Assembly (NCBI GenBank): GCA_001792895.1
Contig: MARA01000013.1
Location: 868,001 to 932,000, forward strand
Length of the DNA: 64,000 nt
Direction: 5' to 3'
Origin: Lentinus brumalis
Lineage: Eukaryota > Basidiomycota > Agaricomycetes > Polyporales > Polyporaceae
Each line of letters opens with the position of its first letter. Within the stretch, counting starts at the first letter, position 1. The position numbers and the translations under genes are program-made. Below, piece by piece: positions 11,510-22,954 of this stretch. The notes beneath the pieces are model-generated. The model made no database searches and had not been told where the DNA came from. It saw only the letters and a list, made by a program, of their open reading frames with translations.

Positions 11510-13545
11510 ACATCTGATGATGCGACGCGTACGAGTCTGTTACGAGTCAGTATGAATCATAGGAGGAACGGACTGCGCTAGGGTACGACTTACTTCGGAC
11601 AGTGGTAGCAGTCGTGAGGAGGACTGGTCAGGCGAAGCCGATCGGGGACTTTTGTATGGACGAGCTGCGACTTGACGCCGCGGATGTGTCTCGTAGACGA
11701 CGGAAGGTCGCTTCTGGCACGAAGACAAGTGCTTCCATGCGATGAAGAAAGGTAAAGCCGTCGCGCAACCTGCGATGAGGGTGGGAACGGTTCAGATTCC
11801 GTACAACGATCATAGCCTCCCGTCGCATGGAATGCCTGAGCTTGTCATCCTGCTCCAATCCACGTAGAAATTCAGGGCCCTGTTGCTATCGCCAAGAGGG
11901 GTGTGTGTTGTATTCATTTAGCAAGCATCACTCAGATCGGAGGGAGTATCGCGATATTACTTACTCACACAGCTCTGACGCACTAACCACGATGGCCCTG
12001 GCCCCTGACGACTCTCGTGTACCTGTAGACATCTGCTATGACGATGCGTGTGTGGCAGGTGAAACTTTGTCGGTCCTCGTTGGTAAAACCGCTGCGGTAA
12101 GGGTCAGATAACGTTCAGATGTCAATACAATGACCAGGTCGTACCCTTGCAGGGAAGGCTTGGACTGGCTCCAATCTACAGCTAGTATTCAACGCCAGGT
12201 TGCTATTGCCGCAAACAATCTTTATTATATTCAGTGAGAAGGCTCCGCGGAGATCTGACGGACTAACGTACTGAACAGGGCCCTTCCTGCATTACTGCCG
12301 CCCCAAACGCGGCCCAACTCTCCCCCTGCGACCGTGCATCTGTCGGCCGCGACTAGCGAGGATAGAGCGGGTAGAATAATCTGAGAACAGAAAGTCAGTA
12401 AGCATTCCTTGTCTGTCCGCAAGGTTCGGTAGGGCGGGCGAGTTCTTGAGGGAAAGGATCGAACGTGCCAGATACTCGCGGCCTTGGTTGGCGTTGTGGC
12501 CCACGGCGATGTTCGAGTAGCAATGATATGCTCTAAGACACACGTTTGTCGTGAAGTGTCGACTAGCTTGTTGTCCACTGCCAGCTAGGGTGCTGGATAG
12601 AGCGACTAGGTATCAAAGTAAGGATGACATGGCAAGTCGCAGTGCTTGCGCGTCTGTACAAAAGTACGTCATGGAGCGTCATTCATCAAGTACTCTTGAG
12701 GTCGATGATCTACGCCCCGAGCTGCCGTGCTGTTTCAACTCTCGAACATATACTGTGCCGTCAGTCACCTCCTTCGGGGATGTGATTGCGACTTCAGCAT
12801 GCGGAGCCAGATCTGAAGGTCAAAAAATACTTACTGTAGCAAAGCATCACGCCCCTTGCGAGAATGCCTTTGACCTTTCGATAATGCGTAGCGAGTTGAT
12901 AGAACTACATTGCGCAACTGTGCTAGTACTAAGTACGGGAGGAACGTCTGGACATTGACATATGTTGAACGACTAGTTGACTGTGGAAGACGAGGGAAGG
13001 TAGCTCCCAGCGAGATGCACAAGCGTAGGACGAGAACGAAACGTTAGTAATAGGTCACTCCAATTGCCCGTCGCAAATTTGCGGATGCTCGACGGGTGAC
13101 TATTGTGAGTGGGCAAGGACTGCAACATTGTGGGAGTGGACGCAAGACGGGGCAACAATCAAGAAGAAGTATTACGACCATGGAAAGACGTGCTACTGAG
13201 CATCGTGCGCTCGCTACGGAGGAAAGACAAATGTGGCAAGACACCGGCTGCGACAATTATGTAAGAAGAGACGTCTGAACTGGAACCATGAGTCTTACCT
13301 GCTTCATGGAATGCTCTCATTGGTGTCTTTGTTAGGTGACAGTGTACGGAGTGCAGGCAACGGATGGAGCGAGGCTGAAGCGCGGACGCGATGAATTGAC
13401 TGGAACGGGGTCTTGGGATTGTTGGTCATCAACGTGGTGGTTGGCAGAGTCAGCAGACGAGTCGGTGGCTGCCTGTGGTCTATCAAACACGTGAGTACGA
13501 TGTGTAGGAACTGATGTGTAGGACGAGTAATCGACACTCGGAAAC
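11510..13545. other. 2-kb region without a supported gene
   Basis: A few minus-strand frames (for example 11858-11628, containing TFLHRMEALVFVPEATF) look weakly coding but cannot be joined into a gene. The rest shows no motif. It may hold decayed coding sequence. Confidence 0.35.
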
Positions 13546-14661
13546 TCACTGATCAGCTAGCCAGTCGGGATCAGGTACCCATCCTCGAGGGGTAGGCTTG
13601 ATTGGAAGCGGATGCCGCGCGTCGCTCGTGTTGAAGCAAAAGTCAAATGCAAGGACATCGCGCTCGCCGAAGAAGATAAAGTCCCACATGTCCAGGGCTT
13701 GGCGTAAGGGATCGGTATCAAATCGGAAACCGCGTCGCCTGTACTTCTTGAAGTCTGCTTGCTCGCAGTACGACAAACGGTTCCCTTTCAGAACTCCGAG
13801 CCGATCAAGCGACGCACTTGGGAACCCGCACACGCAGGCGTCGGGCGTGAGGAAGTTCATGAGGAGCGACGAGAAGAAAAAGCGGAGGGGTGTGATGGGA
13901 TTGTTAGACAAGCTGCAGATGATATGGACCCTGCGATTGTTGGGAGTCTGAAAGGAACGCAGTCTGCCGCTTCCGCTTCCGCAGACGATAGAAGGAGTGG
14001 TCCGGTCGTGACGGGCTAAGAGTTGACGATCAGCTTCGTCTTCCTCGTCATGGTCGCTCTCGACTTCATCGGCCACTGTCGTGCTGACACTGTGTGCTGC
14101 AGCGTCCCCTTCTGGTGTCCGTGGAGGCCTTGGCTTCCAATTCAGCCCAGCTGGGTCCGTGACGCAGAGGATGAAGTCTGAGTACTTCTCTACGGGGACG
14201 TAGATATCGAGCGTATGCGCGTTCCAAGATGCGTCAGGCAGGAAGAAGTGCAGCGCGATAGAGCCAGAGATGATCGCAGCATGTCTGCGGAGCATGTCGT
14301 TGAAGAGCGGTATGTCGGATACGAAGGGTGCAATATGTGCGTCGTATCGACGTCGGAGAAGGGAGGCGACCACCGTGAAGAACGCGCGTGAAGTTGCGCG
14401 CCATGCGGCGAGAGTTTCCCAGTCTGACTGGTGGATGATGGACACAAGTACATCCACCGGAAGACTGTGAGAGTTTCTGGTAAGTTGTCGTGGCCACAAT
14501 TGTTTGTAGTAAACTTACCATGTACTGGCCGGTCGGAGCGAGCAGATCTCATCGCTCGTTACTGCGTCCGTCTTCCTGCGTTTCTTCGGGAGCGTTGCTT
14601 GGGGTTCGGCTTTGAAGTTCGTAGCGATTCGATCACTGAGTATTGCGATATTGGAGCATAG
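13546..14661 (-). CDS. F-box-like/GS-LDIYVP family protein, copy 3
   Basis: The main exon opens LPVDVLVSIIHQSDW and runs to the stop at 13546. It carries IISGSIALHFFLPD, TLDIYVPVEKY, an acidic linker (ESDHDEEDEAD), then RRVHIICSLSNNP, LMNFLTPDACVCGFPSASL, LDMWDFIFFGERD and a terminal GWVPDPDWL. An intron (GTAAGTTTAC...CACAG) separates it from an upstream exon with LPKKRRKTDAVTSDE, a basic nuclear-localisation-like cluster shared with copy 0. That exon probably joins a further upstream exon, so the start codon is not fixed. This copy is of the subtype with TLDIYVP in place of DLDIYVP. Confidence 0.65.
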
Positions 14662-16307
14662 CCTGAACGGAAACTCCAATCAGTCCATGGTAAGACGGTG
14701 AAAGGACGGAGACAGTACGGTCTACTGTTGGGGTATCTGCGTGCCCCCGCAAGTGCAAGGACAATCGGATGACTGGGGTGCGGCATGAACGTTGTGTGAT
14801 CGTCGAGAGCTCTATGTTTCTGACAGAGGGCTTTTGTAGCTGACGTATATTTGGACGTCTGCTTATAACAACAGGTAGACCCTTAACGCGATCAACCTTT
14901 TGGGGTCGTGTCCAGGGAATGACCTGGACACAACCACCGTTGTGGTCGTATGCGTCATTATTCAGGGGCAGTCAACTTGTGGATGGCGCAACGCCAACGA
15001 TCTAAACCGAAGTCGCGATGATGAGACTCACGACCTGGCCAGGTCGGACCCGGATATCTGCAGCTAGTATTGGGGAATAAGATCATCCGTGAGTGAGGCT
15101 CAGTCTGGGACGAGCCCTGACATTCCTTTGGTATTGTGCCGTAGTAGTGCCCTATGTATCCTTAGCTTCGGACGCCGCTGCTATGAGAGGATGGGGTCTC
15201 ACCAGGGTCTAGTTGTATAACAGGGGGTTCTTATAGATGCACACTCATACCGTCGGTGCCGTAACAGTGGACTGTGGCGCCGACGCACTGAGGAGCGACC
15301 AAGGCTCTCCGACCTAGATAACACCCTGGACGGACGTCAGGGCCGTTATAGTTAAGCGGAGTGGCTACAGTTCGCGTTGTACCGTTCTAGCCATTTAAGC
15401 GATCGGCTTCTCGACTGAATTATGGTCCAGGCGCACAACACACGAGAACTTTTGAAGCCTTTGTACTCGATTTTGGGAAAGCTCAGAGCTGTGGTTATCG
15501 AGCGGCTCGAGATAAGTGAACCTTGATCATCAGACAGGAGTCAGTACATACGTCCAAGGACGACAAGGTACATGTTTCTGCTACGCACACAAAGGATAAT
15601 CGACCATGGCGGATGCCAGACCGAGAGTGATACGTCCTGTGGCAGAACAGCAAACGTTGATCGCACTGAGAAACCGACAAGAGCGAATATGCAACTTGAA
15701 CCAGGCACGAGTCTGGGTAAGCGTCACGTCAGCTGCCCACGTGGGCGCAAGCTCTCGGTAGTCGGGACTGGGAGGCCTCGCAGGCTCGGCCCGACACTCA
15801 GGGCGCCTCGCAGGCTCGGCGGCGCACATGGGAGCCACGCGGCCAACGTGGCGTCCATGTGAGAGCCACGGGCTCGGCTAACCCCCACGTCCCATTCTTT
15901 TAGACATAGGGCATCGCCTCCCGTGCGCGACTAACCGCCATATACAAACACAGATACATTGACATCATGCCTGTACGAGTGGATATTGTACATCGTGAGT
16001 AAGAACAAGATATGGACTGCAGCAATTTCTGTGTAACTAAGAGACATGCATATGGACGTGACATGGAACACAGCCTGGAGACATGCTAAGGGCCAATCGT
16101 CGGGGTGCGTATGGACGGGCAAGGGAGGGCCAGTCGTAGGAACAAGATCGAGAGGGGGCAGCAATCAAAGATGCATGATCAGGGAATGTAGAGCACGGAT
16201 TTCGGCTTTGAGTGGTCGATGCGCGCAACGCGAACAGACACAGATAAAGTAGGTAAGTAAATGACTCGAAACAGGCAACACGACGAAGAGGAACTTACAA
16301 TGTTGTT
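14662..16307. other. intergenic region with two adjacent hairpins
   Basis: No supported gene. A 9-bp stem with a 6-nt loop occupies 14908-14931 (GTGTCCAGG / CCTGGACAC), followed at once by ACCAC-CGTT-GTGGT. Around 15770-15830 the motif CCTCGCAGGCTCGGC occurs twice. Confidence 0.5.
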
Positions 16308-16830
16308 TCACAAGACCCATCGAGCGTTCGGTACCCAACCGCGAAGGGTGAACGCGATCGGGAAGGTCGCTTTGTCGTCCTCTAGATTCGTCCGGAAGTC
16401 CATTGCGAGGAGGTTGCGCTCTCCGAAAAACAAGTAGTCCCACATGTCAAGCATGTCCCGTAAGTCATCGCCCTCAAAACTGAACCCGCGTCTTTGGTAC
16501 TTCCTCATAGCGGCGAGGTCTCGAGGCGTCATGTCGTTTATCCTGAGGACGCCTAGACGAGAGAGCGTGGCCCGGGGGAATCCGCACACGCAGCCGTCTG
16601 GCGTGAGGAAGTTCATCACCAGGGAAGACCAGAAGAAACGGAGCGGAGTGATGGGGTTATCGGAGGGACTGCATATGATGTCGATGCGCCTGTTGGCTTT
16701 GCCGTAGAATGTGCGGATGTGTCGGAGACCTTTGCTCGTGTTGAAGGAAGGACGATGCTCCTGTGTGGACTCGTGCTCTGACGAGTGACCTTCCTTGTTG
16801 TCGCGTTCTCCATCTCCTTCATCTTCCTCT

Positions 16831-16878
<48 letters not shown>

Positions 16879-17618
16879 GTGCCTTCTTCGTCGTCCTCGC
16901 TGCCTTCTTCTTCTTCTTCCTCGTCCCCATCGTCCCCATCGTCGTCTTTCTCATCGCTCTCCTCGCCCTCAGCGTGGCTCTCGGACGAGCACGAACCGCG
17001 CTGGTCGAGACTGACCTCTCGGTCGCAGGGCACGGATTCGTGGTCCTTCAGCTCCTGGTGTTTGTCGGATGCGGCAGCGCGAGGCGGTGAACTCTTTTCC
17101 GCGTGTGGTAATTGGCGCAGGCGGAGGGGCATGGGTACCGGCGTCAAGTTGAGGCCATCAGGATCTGCGACGGCCTTCACGAAGTGTTTGTAAGTCGTCG
17201 CAGGGACATAGATATCCAAGTCCTGAGGGATCCATGCTCCGTCAGGAAGGAAGAAATGGAGAGCCGCGGATCCCGATATAATTGCGCCATGTTGACGAAG
17301 AAGATCGTCGAAAAGGGGGATGTTGTCGATGAACGGTCGTATCTGTCCCTCATACTGGGAGCGGAGGAACGCTGCAACCACCGCGAAGAACGCTTTTGAT
17401 GTGCCTCGCCAGGCAAGCAGCGTCTTCCAATCAGACTCGTGGATGACAGCGACCACGATGTCAATCGGAAGGCTATGATGGTGTCAGTATAGGTATGGAA
17501 TGAACATGAATGAACTCGCTCACTAGTACATTGGAAGCAGTTGTGCACGGGTAGTCGTCAAGGAAAACGCTCTAGAGACAGTGAAGGAAGAGGGCGGCAA
17601 GGCTTCACTGAGTACCAT
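16308..17618 (-). CDS. F-box-like/GS-DLDIYVP family protein, copy 4, with long acidic tract
   Basis: Exon 1 starts at 17618 (MVLSEALPPSSFTVSRAF) and ends PMY. A roughly 50-bp intron (GTGAGC...CATAG) joins it to exon 2 (17472-16308), giving LPIDIVVAVIHESDW. Exon 2 is open to the stop and has ISGSAALHFFLPD and DLDIYVPATTY. A very acidic linker of about 100 residues follows, including 16 consecutive Asp, then RRIDIICSPSDNP, LVMNFLTPDGCVCGFPRATL, LDMWDYLFFGERN and the terminal GWVPNARW. It is closest to copy 1. The acidic tract is a trinucleotide repeat expansion missing from the other copies. F-box-like and nucleotidyltransferase-like labels are inference from motif shape. Confidence 0.75.
16831..16877. 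repeat. (TCG)n microsatellite inside coding sequence
   Basis: About 15.7 uninterrupted TCG/CGT units. On the minus strand they are read as GAC codons and encode the poly-Asp run of the 16308-17618 gene. Confidence 0.9.
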
Positions 17619-17619
17619 T

Positions 17620-18597
17620 CGATCGTGGGTGACAGACGCAGTCCTGGAGGACCAAGCCACACGTTCTACTTCCAGCTCCTGATTGTGCATGTCCGTTCAC
17701 CAGAGTGAGGCTGAGTTGACATTGAGTCTTGAAAGTCTTTTATAGATGCGCCAATGCCTAGTTGCCGACAAGAGCCATCGGCGGTCGACGGCGGAAACCA
17801 GCCCTAACTATCATCCCACGCTACGCCTGAAGAATATGAGTATCCTGCATGACGATCTGCGAGACGTAGGACCCGATATCAGGGTACAATGAGACAGAGA
17901 CGCTGGAGGAAGCGAGAAGTGCGGAGCGCACAGAATCGGGTGTATCTTCTGGACACAGCAGAACTCTAAAGGTAACTGTGACGCACTTCGGTGGACACCC
18001 GAAAGAAGTGCTAAAACAGGCCCAGTCGTCTGATATCGAAGTGCTAGACGAGGGATGAGTGGGCTCGAGGCTTGCAGAACCACGGAGGTCCTATGAGATC
18101 TTGTCGGCGTTTTCATGTCGAGTCGAAAATTCCCGCGTTGAGGTCTGGATCCCTGGCGCTTTCTCGTACTACGCTGCATTGGTCTTGGCCCACTCGGGTA
18201 TTTGGACACGAGCCCGACTTAGTCAGCAATGCGTTGGCAGGGTTTTGGTCCCTACTGCGGCGAATTCAAGATGATGAGGCGTGGGACGTCGGGTACTGTG
18301 TCTACTCACCGCGAGGACTACGGGCTTTGTACATTGGAGATTCGAAAGCAGCTAGTCTCTGACCATGGCGCTCGGTAATTCCTTTACCCTGTTGCGCCAA
18401 GTTTGCGTAAGGCAGGAGCCGAGATACACCACTCGAACCCAGTCAACAGGACGCTACTGTCGAGTCTGCCCTTGCCTGTATCGATGTCAGCATCGAAGTG
18501 GAGCGGTTCATTCGTCCCTGATGACTAGCTTACCGGCGTAAGGTTGACTCCGATTGCAGCGGCTTAAATAGGGCGAGTGCTATGAAAGAGTGCGCCC
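17620..18597. other. intergenic region, no supported gene
   Basis: Separates the minus-strand paralogue array from the plus-strand kinase. Short frames only. Confidence 0.45.
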
Positions 18598-19948
18598 ATG
18601 GATTCCGTACTTGCAACGAGGTCGTTCTTCGTGCACGAAATCTTACGAGTTGGATGTGAGTGCTCAGAACATGACTCCCTATACCGAAAGAGAAGTTTTG
18701 ACTTACTTGAGCTGCAGATATCGTCGCTGAGCGAGTGGGGGTGGGTCAGTCGGCTATCGTTCACCGCGCATTCGATGCAAGCACCTCCTCCGTGGTCGCA
18801 TTGAAAATTTTCAACCGTGCTCGAGATGGAACAGAAGATATGGAGGCAGAAGTTCGGCTCTACGAGCGGTTGGACCAAGTACCCAGCGTCGCACGGAGGT
18901 GCGGAAGCCATGCATGTCGATATGAACTTTCGAACAACTCAATCTCTCAGGTTATTTGGCAATGTTATTCAGCATGGGATCACCGACCACTACGCCTATT
19001 TTTCAATGCCATTCTTCCCCGGCAGTTTATCAGACGCGCTGGACATACCTGGAGTCTTGCCCTTGAGTGTACGCCATGTCAAATCGATCTTCAAGCAGAT
19101 ACTGGAGGGACTGAAACGTACGCCTGTCGTTTTCGTCAGCACTGTTTAACAAGCTGAGATTGATTGATCACAGACATGCATTTACTGCTTATTATCCACA
19201 CCGATATGAAGCCTGATAACATCATGCTCCGCTCGTTGAGGACGACGCGGAGCATAAGCCCTGGCAACGACAGCGTCAAAGTCAGTGGCTAAGTTGCAAG
19301 CAGGCGCAGAGGTCTACTCACCCGGAATTAGGTGGAGATTACCGAGCCGGAGATAGTCATCGTTGACTATGCTGCGTCAGTCTGGAATGTCGACGTGAGC
19401 TACGCAATGGCAGGGACAAATGCGTACCGTGCTCCGGAAGTTACTCTGGGTAGGGCATATGTCTCTTGCACGACGGTAACGACTGATCTTCTCCGTAGGG
19501 CTCGGCTGGAACTACGCGATGGACGTATTCTCATCCGGATGTATCTTGGCGGAGTTGTGCGTGGGACGCCCCCTATTTCCCGACACGAAGTCCGCGGCAC
19601 AACGCATGTTCCTCCTGGAGCGTGTCATCGAGCATATACCCAGCGTCCTGACGGAGCAGGCTGAAAGGCGTTTTCCGTCTCTGTTTGCATCCAGAGGAGG
19701 TCGCTGCCGTGTCGTGGTTGCGCACGAAAATGTGCATGAGTTGTTACGCCTATGCAAGGTTGGGAGGATAGCATCCTTACAGGTGCATTCAGCTTCACAT
19801 CGGTATTGTCGGACAGTTGACGATCGCCTTTCAGGTGCAGATTAAAGACAAAGGCTTGCACAAGGCCTGTTTCGATACGCTACGTCTAGATCCGCGTATA
19901 CGCATCTCTGCGTCCGGTCTCTTGGCTGATCCCATGTTCTGCGCGTGA
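18598..19948 (+). CDS. compact SRPK/CMGC-like protein kinase
   Basis: Seven exons joined by hand: 18598-18655, 18718-18898, 18951-19117, 19174-19280, 19332-19449, 19499-19758, 19835-19948. They sum to 1005 nt with matching phases and give 334 residues. Motifs in order: glycine loop GVGQSAIV, VALKIF (catalytic Lys), AEVRLYERL (helix C Glu), catalytic loop IHTDMKPDN (HTD in place of HRD, as in SR-protein kinases), DYA in place of DFG, GTNAYRAPEV (activation loop/APE), DVFSSGCILAEL, and a closing DPRIRISASGLLADP. Lys and both catalytic Asp are present, so activity is plausible. SRPKs phosphorylate Ser-Arg splicing factors. This copy has almost no N-terminal extension and no long spacer, so substrate specificity is open. 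It is flanked by unrelated genes. Confidence 0.75.
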
Positions 19949-20260
19949 AACAGTAACAACTGTACTGAGCGTGTCAGTCCTAGGAGTAATCAAAGTACCC
20001 GTATTGTTTTTGTACTGACGATGAGGTACTGACGACGAGGGGTGGATGAGTACTGTAGCAAGCACAGATACCGAACTTCGAACACCGCTTCGAAGAGGCG
20101 CCGGTCACAAAGTCGCGCTCGCGTGGCAGTTTCCGGAACTGCAAAACAGAATACTCTTACGGCGCTGGAACTATGGCATCCACTCGCAATTCAGGAGGTG
20201 TCACCGGGCTCTTAAAAAGTTAGAACTCTCATGACGATAAATGCACGGTGAGAGGTCTAC

Positions 20261-20336
20261 AGGCCCGGGGGGATTCGAACCCACCAGGTACCGAACTCTG
20301 AGAGTGGGACCTCTTGACCACTACACAAACGGGCCT
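20261..20336 (-). tRNA. tRNA-like sequence, fold imperfect
   Basis: Read on the minus strand it has a perfect 7-bp acceptor pairing (AGGCCCG / CGGGCCT), an A-box-like TGTGTAGTGG and a good B box GGGTTCGAATCCC. The D and anticodon stems do not fold well by hand and the anticodon is not clear (CGG or CTC are possible). It is either a real tRNA with an unusual fold or small intron, or a recent tRNA-derived copy. Confidence 0.45.
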
Positions 20337-20469
20337 TAAGGTACAGCAGTCGTTTGAAGGTGTTAACGTATAAAGGTTGCCTCATCTCTCTCCGAAACTT
20401 TGGCAACATGTGAGTTATGTGAGAAAAGATCAAGTGTCGGACCATAAAAGTTTGAGAGGCAACATGGGA

Positions 20470-20547
20470 AAGGCACAAAGGGGAGTCGAACCCGCGCGGT
20501 CGCTGCCAATCGAGTGGACGTCATTGCCACTTCAGCATTGAGATCCT
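20470..20547 (-). pseudogene. decayed tRNA-like sequence (Ser-like)
   Basis: The minus strand has a B box GGGTTCGACTCCC, an A-box-like GCTGAAGTGGC and a possible CGA anticodon. The 3' acceptor half (TTTGTGCC) has no matching 5' half. It lies 130 bp from the previous tRNA-like sequence. Confidence 0.3.
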
Positions 20548-20753
20548 GTCCTTCCGCAACCTTTTAAGAGTATTGATAGCTCACGAGGGTTATTACTCTT
20601 TCCAATGTCCATTGAAGGCGATCAAGAAAGGTACACGCCACGTTAGAAGAATCAAGCTATCAGTACAAGCACCTTCCATCATCTCAGACCCCTCGCTTAG
20701 GATCCCCGCTGTTGACTATGCACAAGTTAGTTGTGTGGAGCTTCGAGGGCGAG

Positions 20754-22298
20754 TTATACGTAACTTGAACGGCGACCAGGCTTCGTACCCCGCTTGCCAC
20801 GATTCGCAGCGACGTCCGACGCCTCGCGCATGTCGACGTTCACGTTCTCGATCTGCGACTCATCGTCTTGACGTCGCCTTTTCTTGGACCCTACTCCAGG
20901 TTCGACGCTGGTATGCCGTCCAGTGGGACTCTGCGGCGGAGGGAGTTCTATCATGCCGCCTTCGGCAGACCTGTGTGTCGGCTCGCTGTCGACCTCCATA
21001 TCCCACAACGGAGATCTCCTGTCGTGACCATGCGGCCCACTTTGAGCCGCGGAATCGTGTTCATGCGCCTCCTCCAGTGTCTCGGCGCTCGAATTGGAGT
21101 CAGCAGTTCGAGCAACCGAGTGCTGTCCGCCAGCTTCACCTTGGCGGTTTGTTCCAGTGCCAGCGGTTCCCGACGTGATGGTCGTCGGCTCGCTCGGAGA
21201 ACCGATCTGTTGCGATGCTTCTAAGCAAGATCATGCGATAGTGAGTGTCTATCTCTCCCGGAGTGTTTTCCAGTGCACTGACCTTCTGGCATGTCTCCTA
21301 TTGACAGTTGTCGTCGGGCGAGATTGTTGTAGACGGAGTCGACCTCTAGGGGGTACGCCCGACGATTTGCTTCCACGACACGAATGATGTCGGTCATCAT
21401 GAAGACGGGTCCCCATCGGGCTTCGCTCTCGGAGTAGAGCAATGTGAAGATGATTCCGACCACATCTCCGTACTCGAGTTCCTTCTTGGTACAATCTTGA
21501 ATGTCGCGCAGGACCCCATTTTCGATGGCTTGGACCTGAGGGCGCGCTGGATTGGCCCGGTACGTCCGCGACCTCCCATGTGCTGCTGTCACCCACGGAT
21601 GAAGACCTGTAGGAGCGCGCAAGCGACCGCCTCTGCTCTCGCGTGGGAAGAACATGGGGACTTTGATGTAGAATCGCCAGTTGATCACGGATCCGTTCTG
21701 CCACTCCACTCGCGGGAGCCCGTTCTTGTTGAATTCAGCGACGGTCGACATGTGCTCGTCGAGCCTCTGTCATGAAGTGAGTACGTGAACAGTGGCTGAG
21801 AACGAGGCATAGCGATGACTTACCTTTTGCAGGTTCCAGATCTCTTGATCGTGGTACGTGTCAAGTGCGTAGGAGTATCCAGCCTTGAAGCCGGCAAAAC
21901 GAGCTCTGAGTACCTTATTCAGGCTAACGCCCATACAACCAATGTCAAGCATCGCGACTTACACCTGGCCTTGGTCCAATCCTTCGGGTATGTTCTCATT
22001 TTCCGGTACGAAGTTTCCGGTCTCATATGGATGTGCTTCTGAGAATACGCCGGCGTAAGTCAAGACTGCAGGCGTTGCTGTCCCTGGATAGCAAAACTGC
22101 GCAAGGTCGATCGTTGCACTCAGAACAGATCAGCAATTGACTTACCACCCAATCCATCGGCCTCGCTGCAGACCGCTTCACCTCAATCAACGGCTGGCGT
22201 GTGGACAACGATTGCACAGCATCGGCAAATGGAATGTCGGTGGCGGTGTACCTGTGACTCTTCCAACGTCGTACCGCCTCTTCAGTTTGCGAGTCCAT
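20754..22298 (-). CDS. hypothetical multi-exon protein with basic, disordered C-terminus
   Basis: Exon 1 (22298-22146, 51 codons) starts MDSQTEEAVRRWKSHRY. A GTAAGT intron leads in phase 0 to FCYPGTATPAVLTYAGVF and PENENIPEGLDQG. Later exons hold AGYSYALDTYHDQEIWN, then MSTVAEFNKNGLPRVEW and WRFYIKVPMFFPRESRGG, then LEYGDVVGIIFTLLY and GPVFMMTDIIRVVEANRRAY. After a final intron (GTCAGTGC...CTTAG) the C-terminal exon is Gly/Ser/Thr-rich and contains GSKKRRRQDDESQ, a nuclear-localisation-like cluster, ending GRRSSYV. The frames join cleanly and the conserved-looking core suggests a real gene. I do not recognise the family. It points away from the plus-strand gene at 22955. Confidence 0.6.
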
Positions 22299-22954
22299 CG
22301 CGAGTTGGAACGGCGTTTGTCGGGAGGTTCGTAGTTCCGGGAATTATTTGTACGGAGCTGAAGAAGTGCGTCAGTCTTATACTGTTGCGCGTGTTCAATG
22401 GCAGCTGACCATGGACGTAGACCCTTGGAACTCGTCCTTATGCGCGAAGAGAGGCAGTCCACAAAGCTGTGGAGTTGGAGTATATCCACCAACGATCCAC
22501 AAGTAGTCTCGATGCATGAAGACAGATTCAAGAACGCGCCGGGCCCTGCATGAACCCTTACTTCTTGCAAAGTCAGGGACAGGCTCAGTACACACCAAGG
22601 GGATCTTGAAGCCGTATACGACCAAATGCCGTCTCCCGCCGGTGTTAGCCTAGTATGGCTAAGTATCGGCCACACTGACGACACGGCTGCAACGGTTATA
22701 GTAAGTCAGGTTCAGGGCTCAATCTTCTCGGTCATAAGCAAAGCCGACCTGACTGACGTTACTTAGAAGATTCGCTGAGCAGATAAGCTCTAGGTTGGTA
22801 CCGCGCGCTTCGCCAATTTGTTTAGGCTATGTTCCACCTCCGAGTGACCTCGAGGCGGTGTCGCCCCTGCCGCGGGTTGTGCTCGTTCAAAAGGGCGGTA
22901 CACACGTCCCCTCCACTGCTCCGATTCGTACTTCGATTTGCATCTGTGATCGCC

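Noticed and set aside
15572..15862. Plus-strand frame with repeated Arg-Leu-Gly words
   Set aside because: Explained by short direct repeats (CCTCGCAGGCTCGGC) and no conserved features.
16785..17090. Plus-strand Val-rich hydrophobic frame over the TCG repeat, looking like a membrane protein
   Set aside because: It is the antisense reading of the poly-Asp repeat in the minus-strand paralogue.
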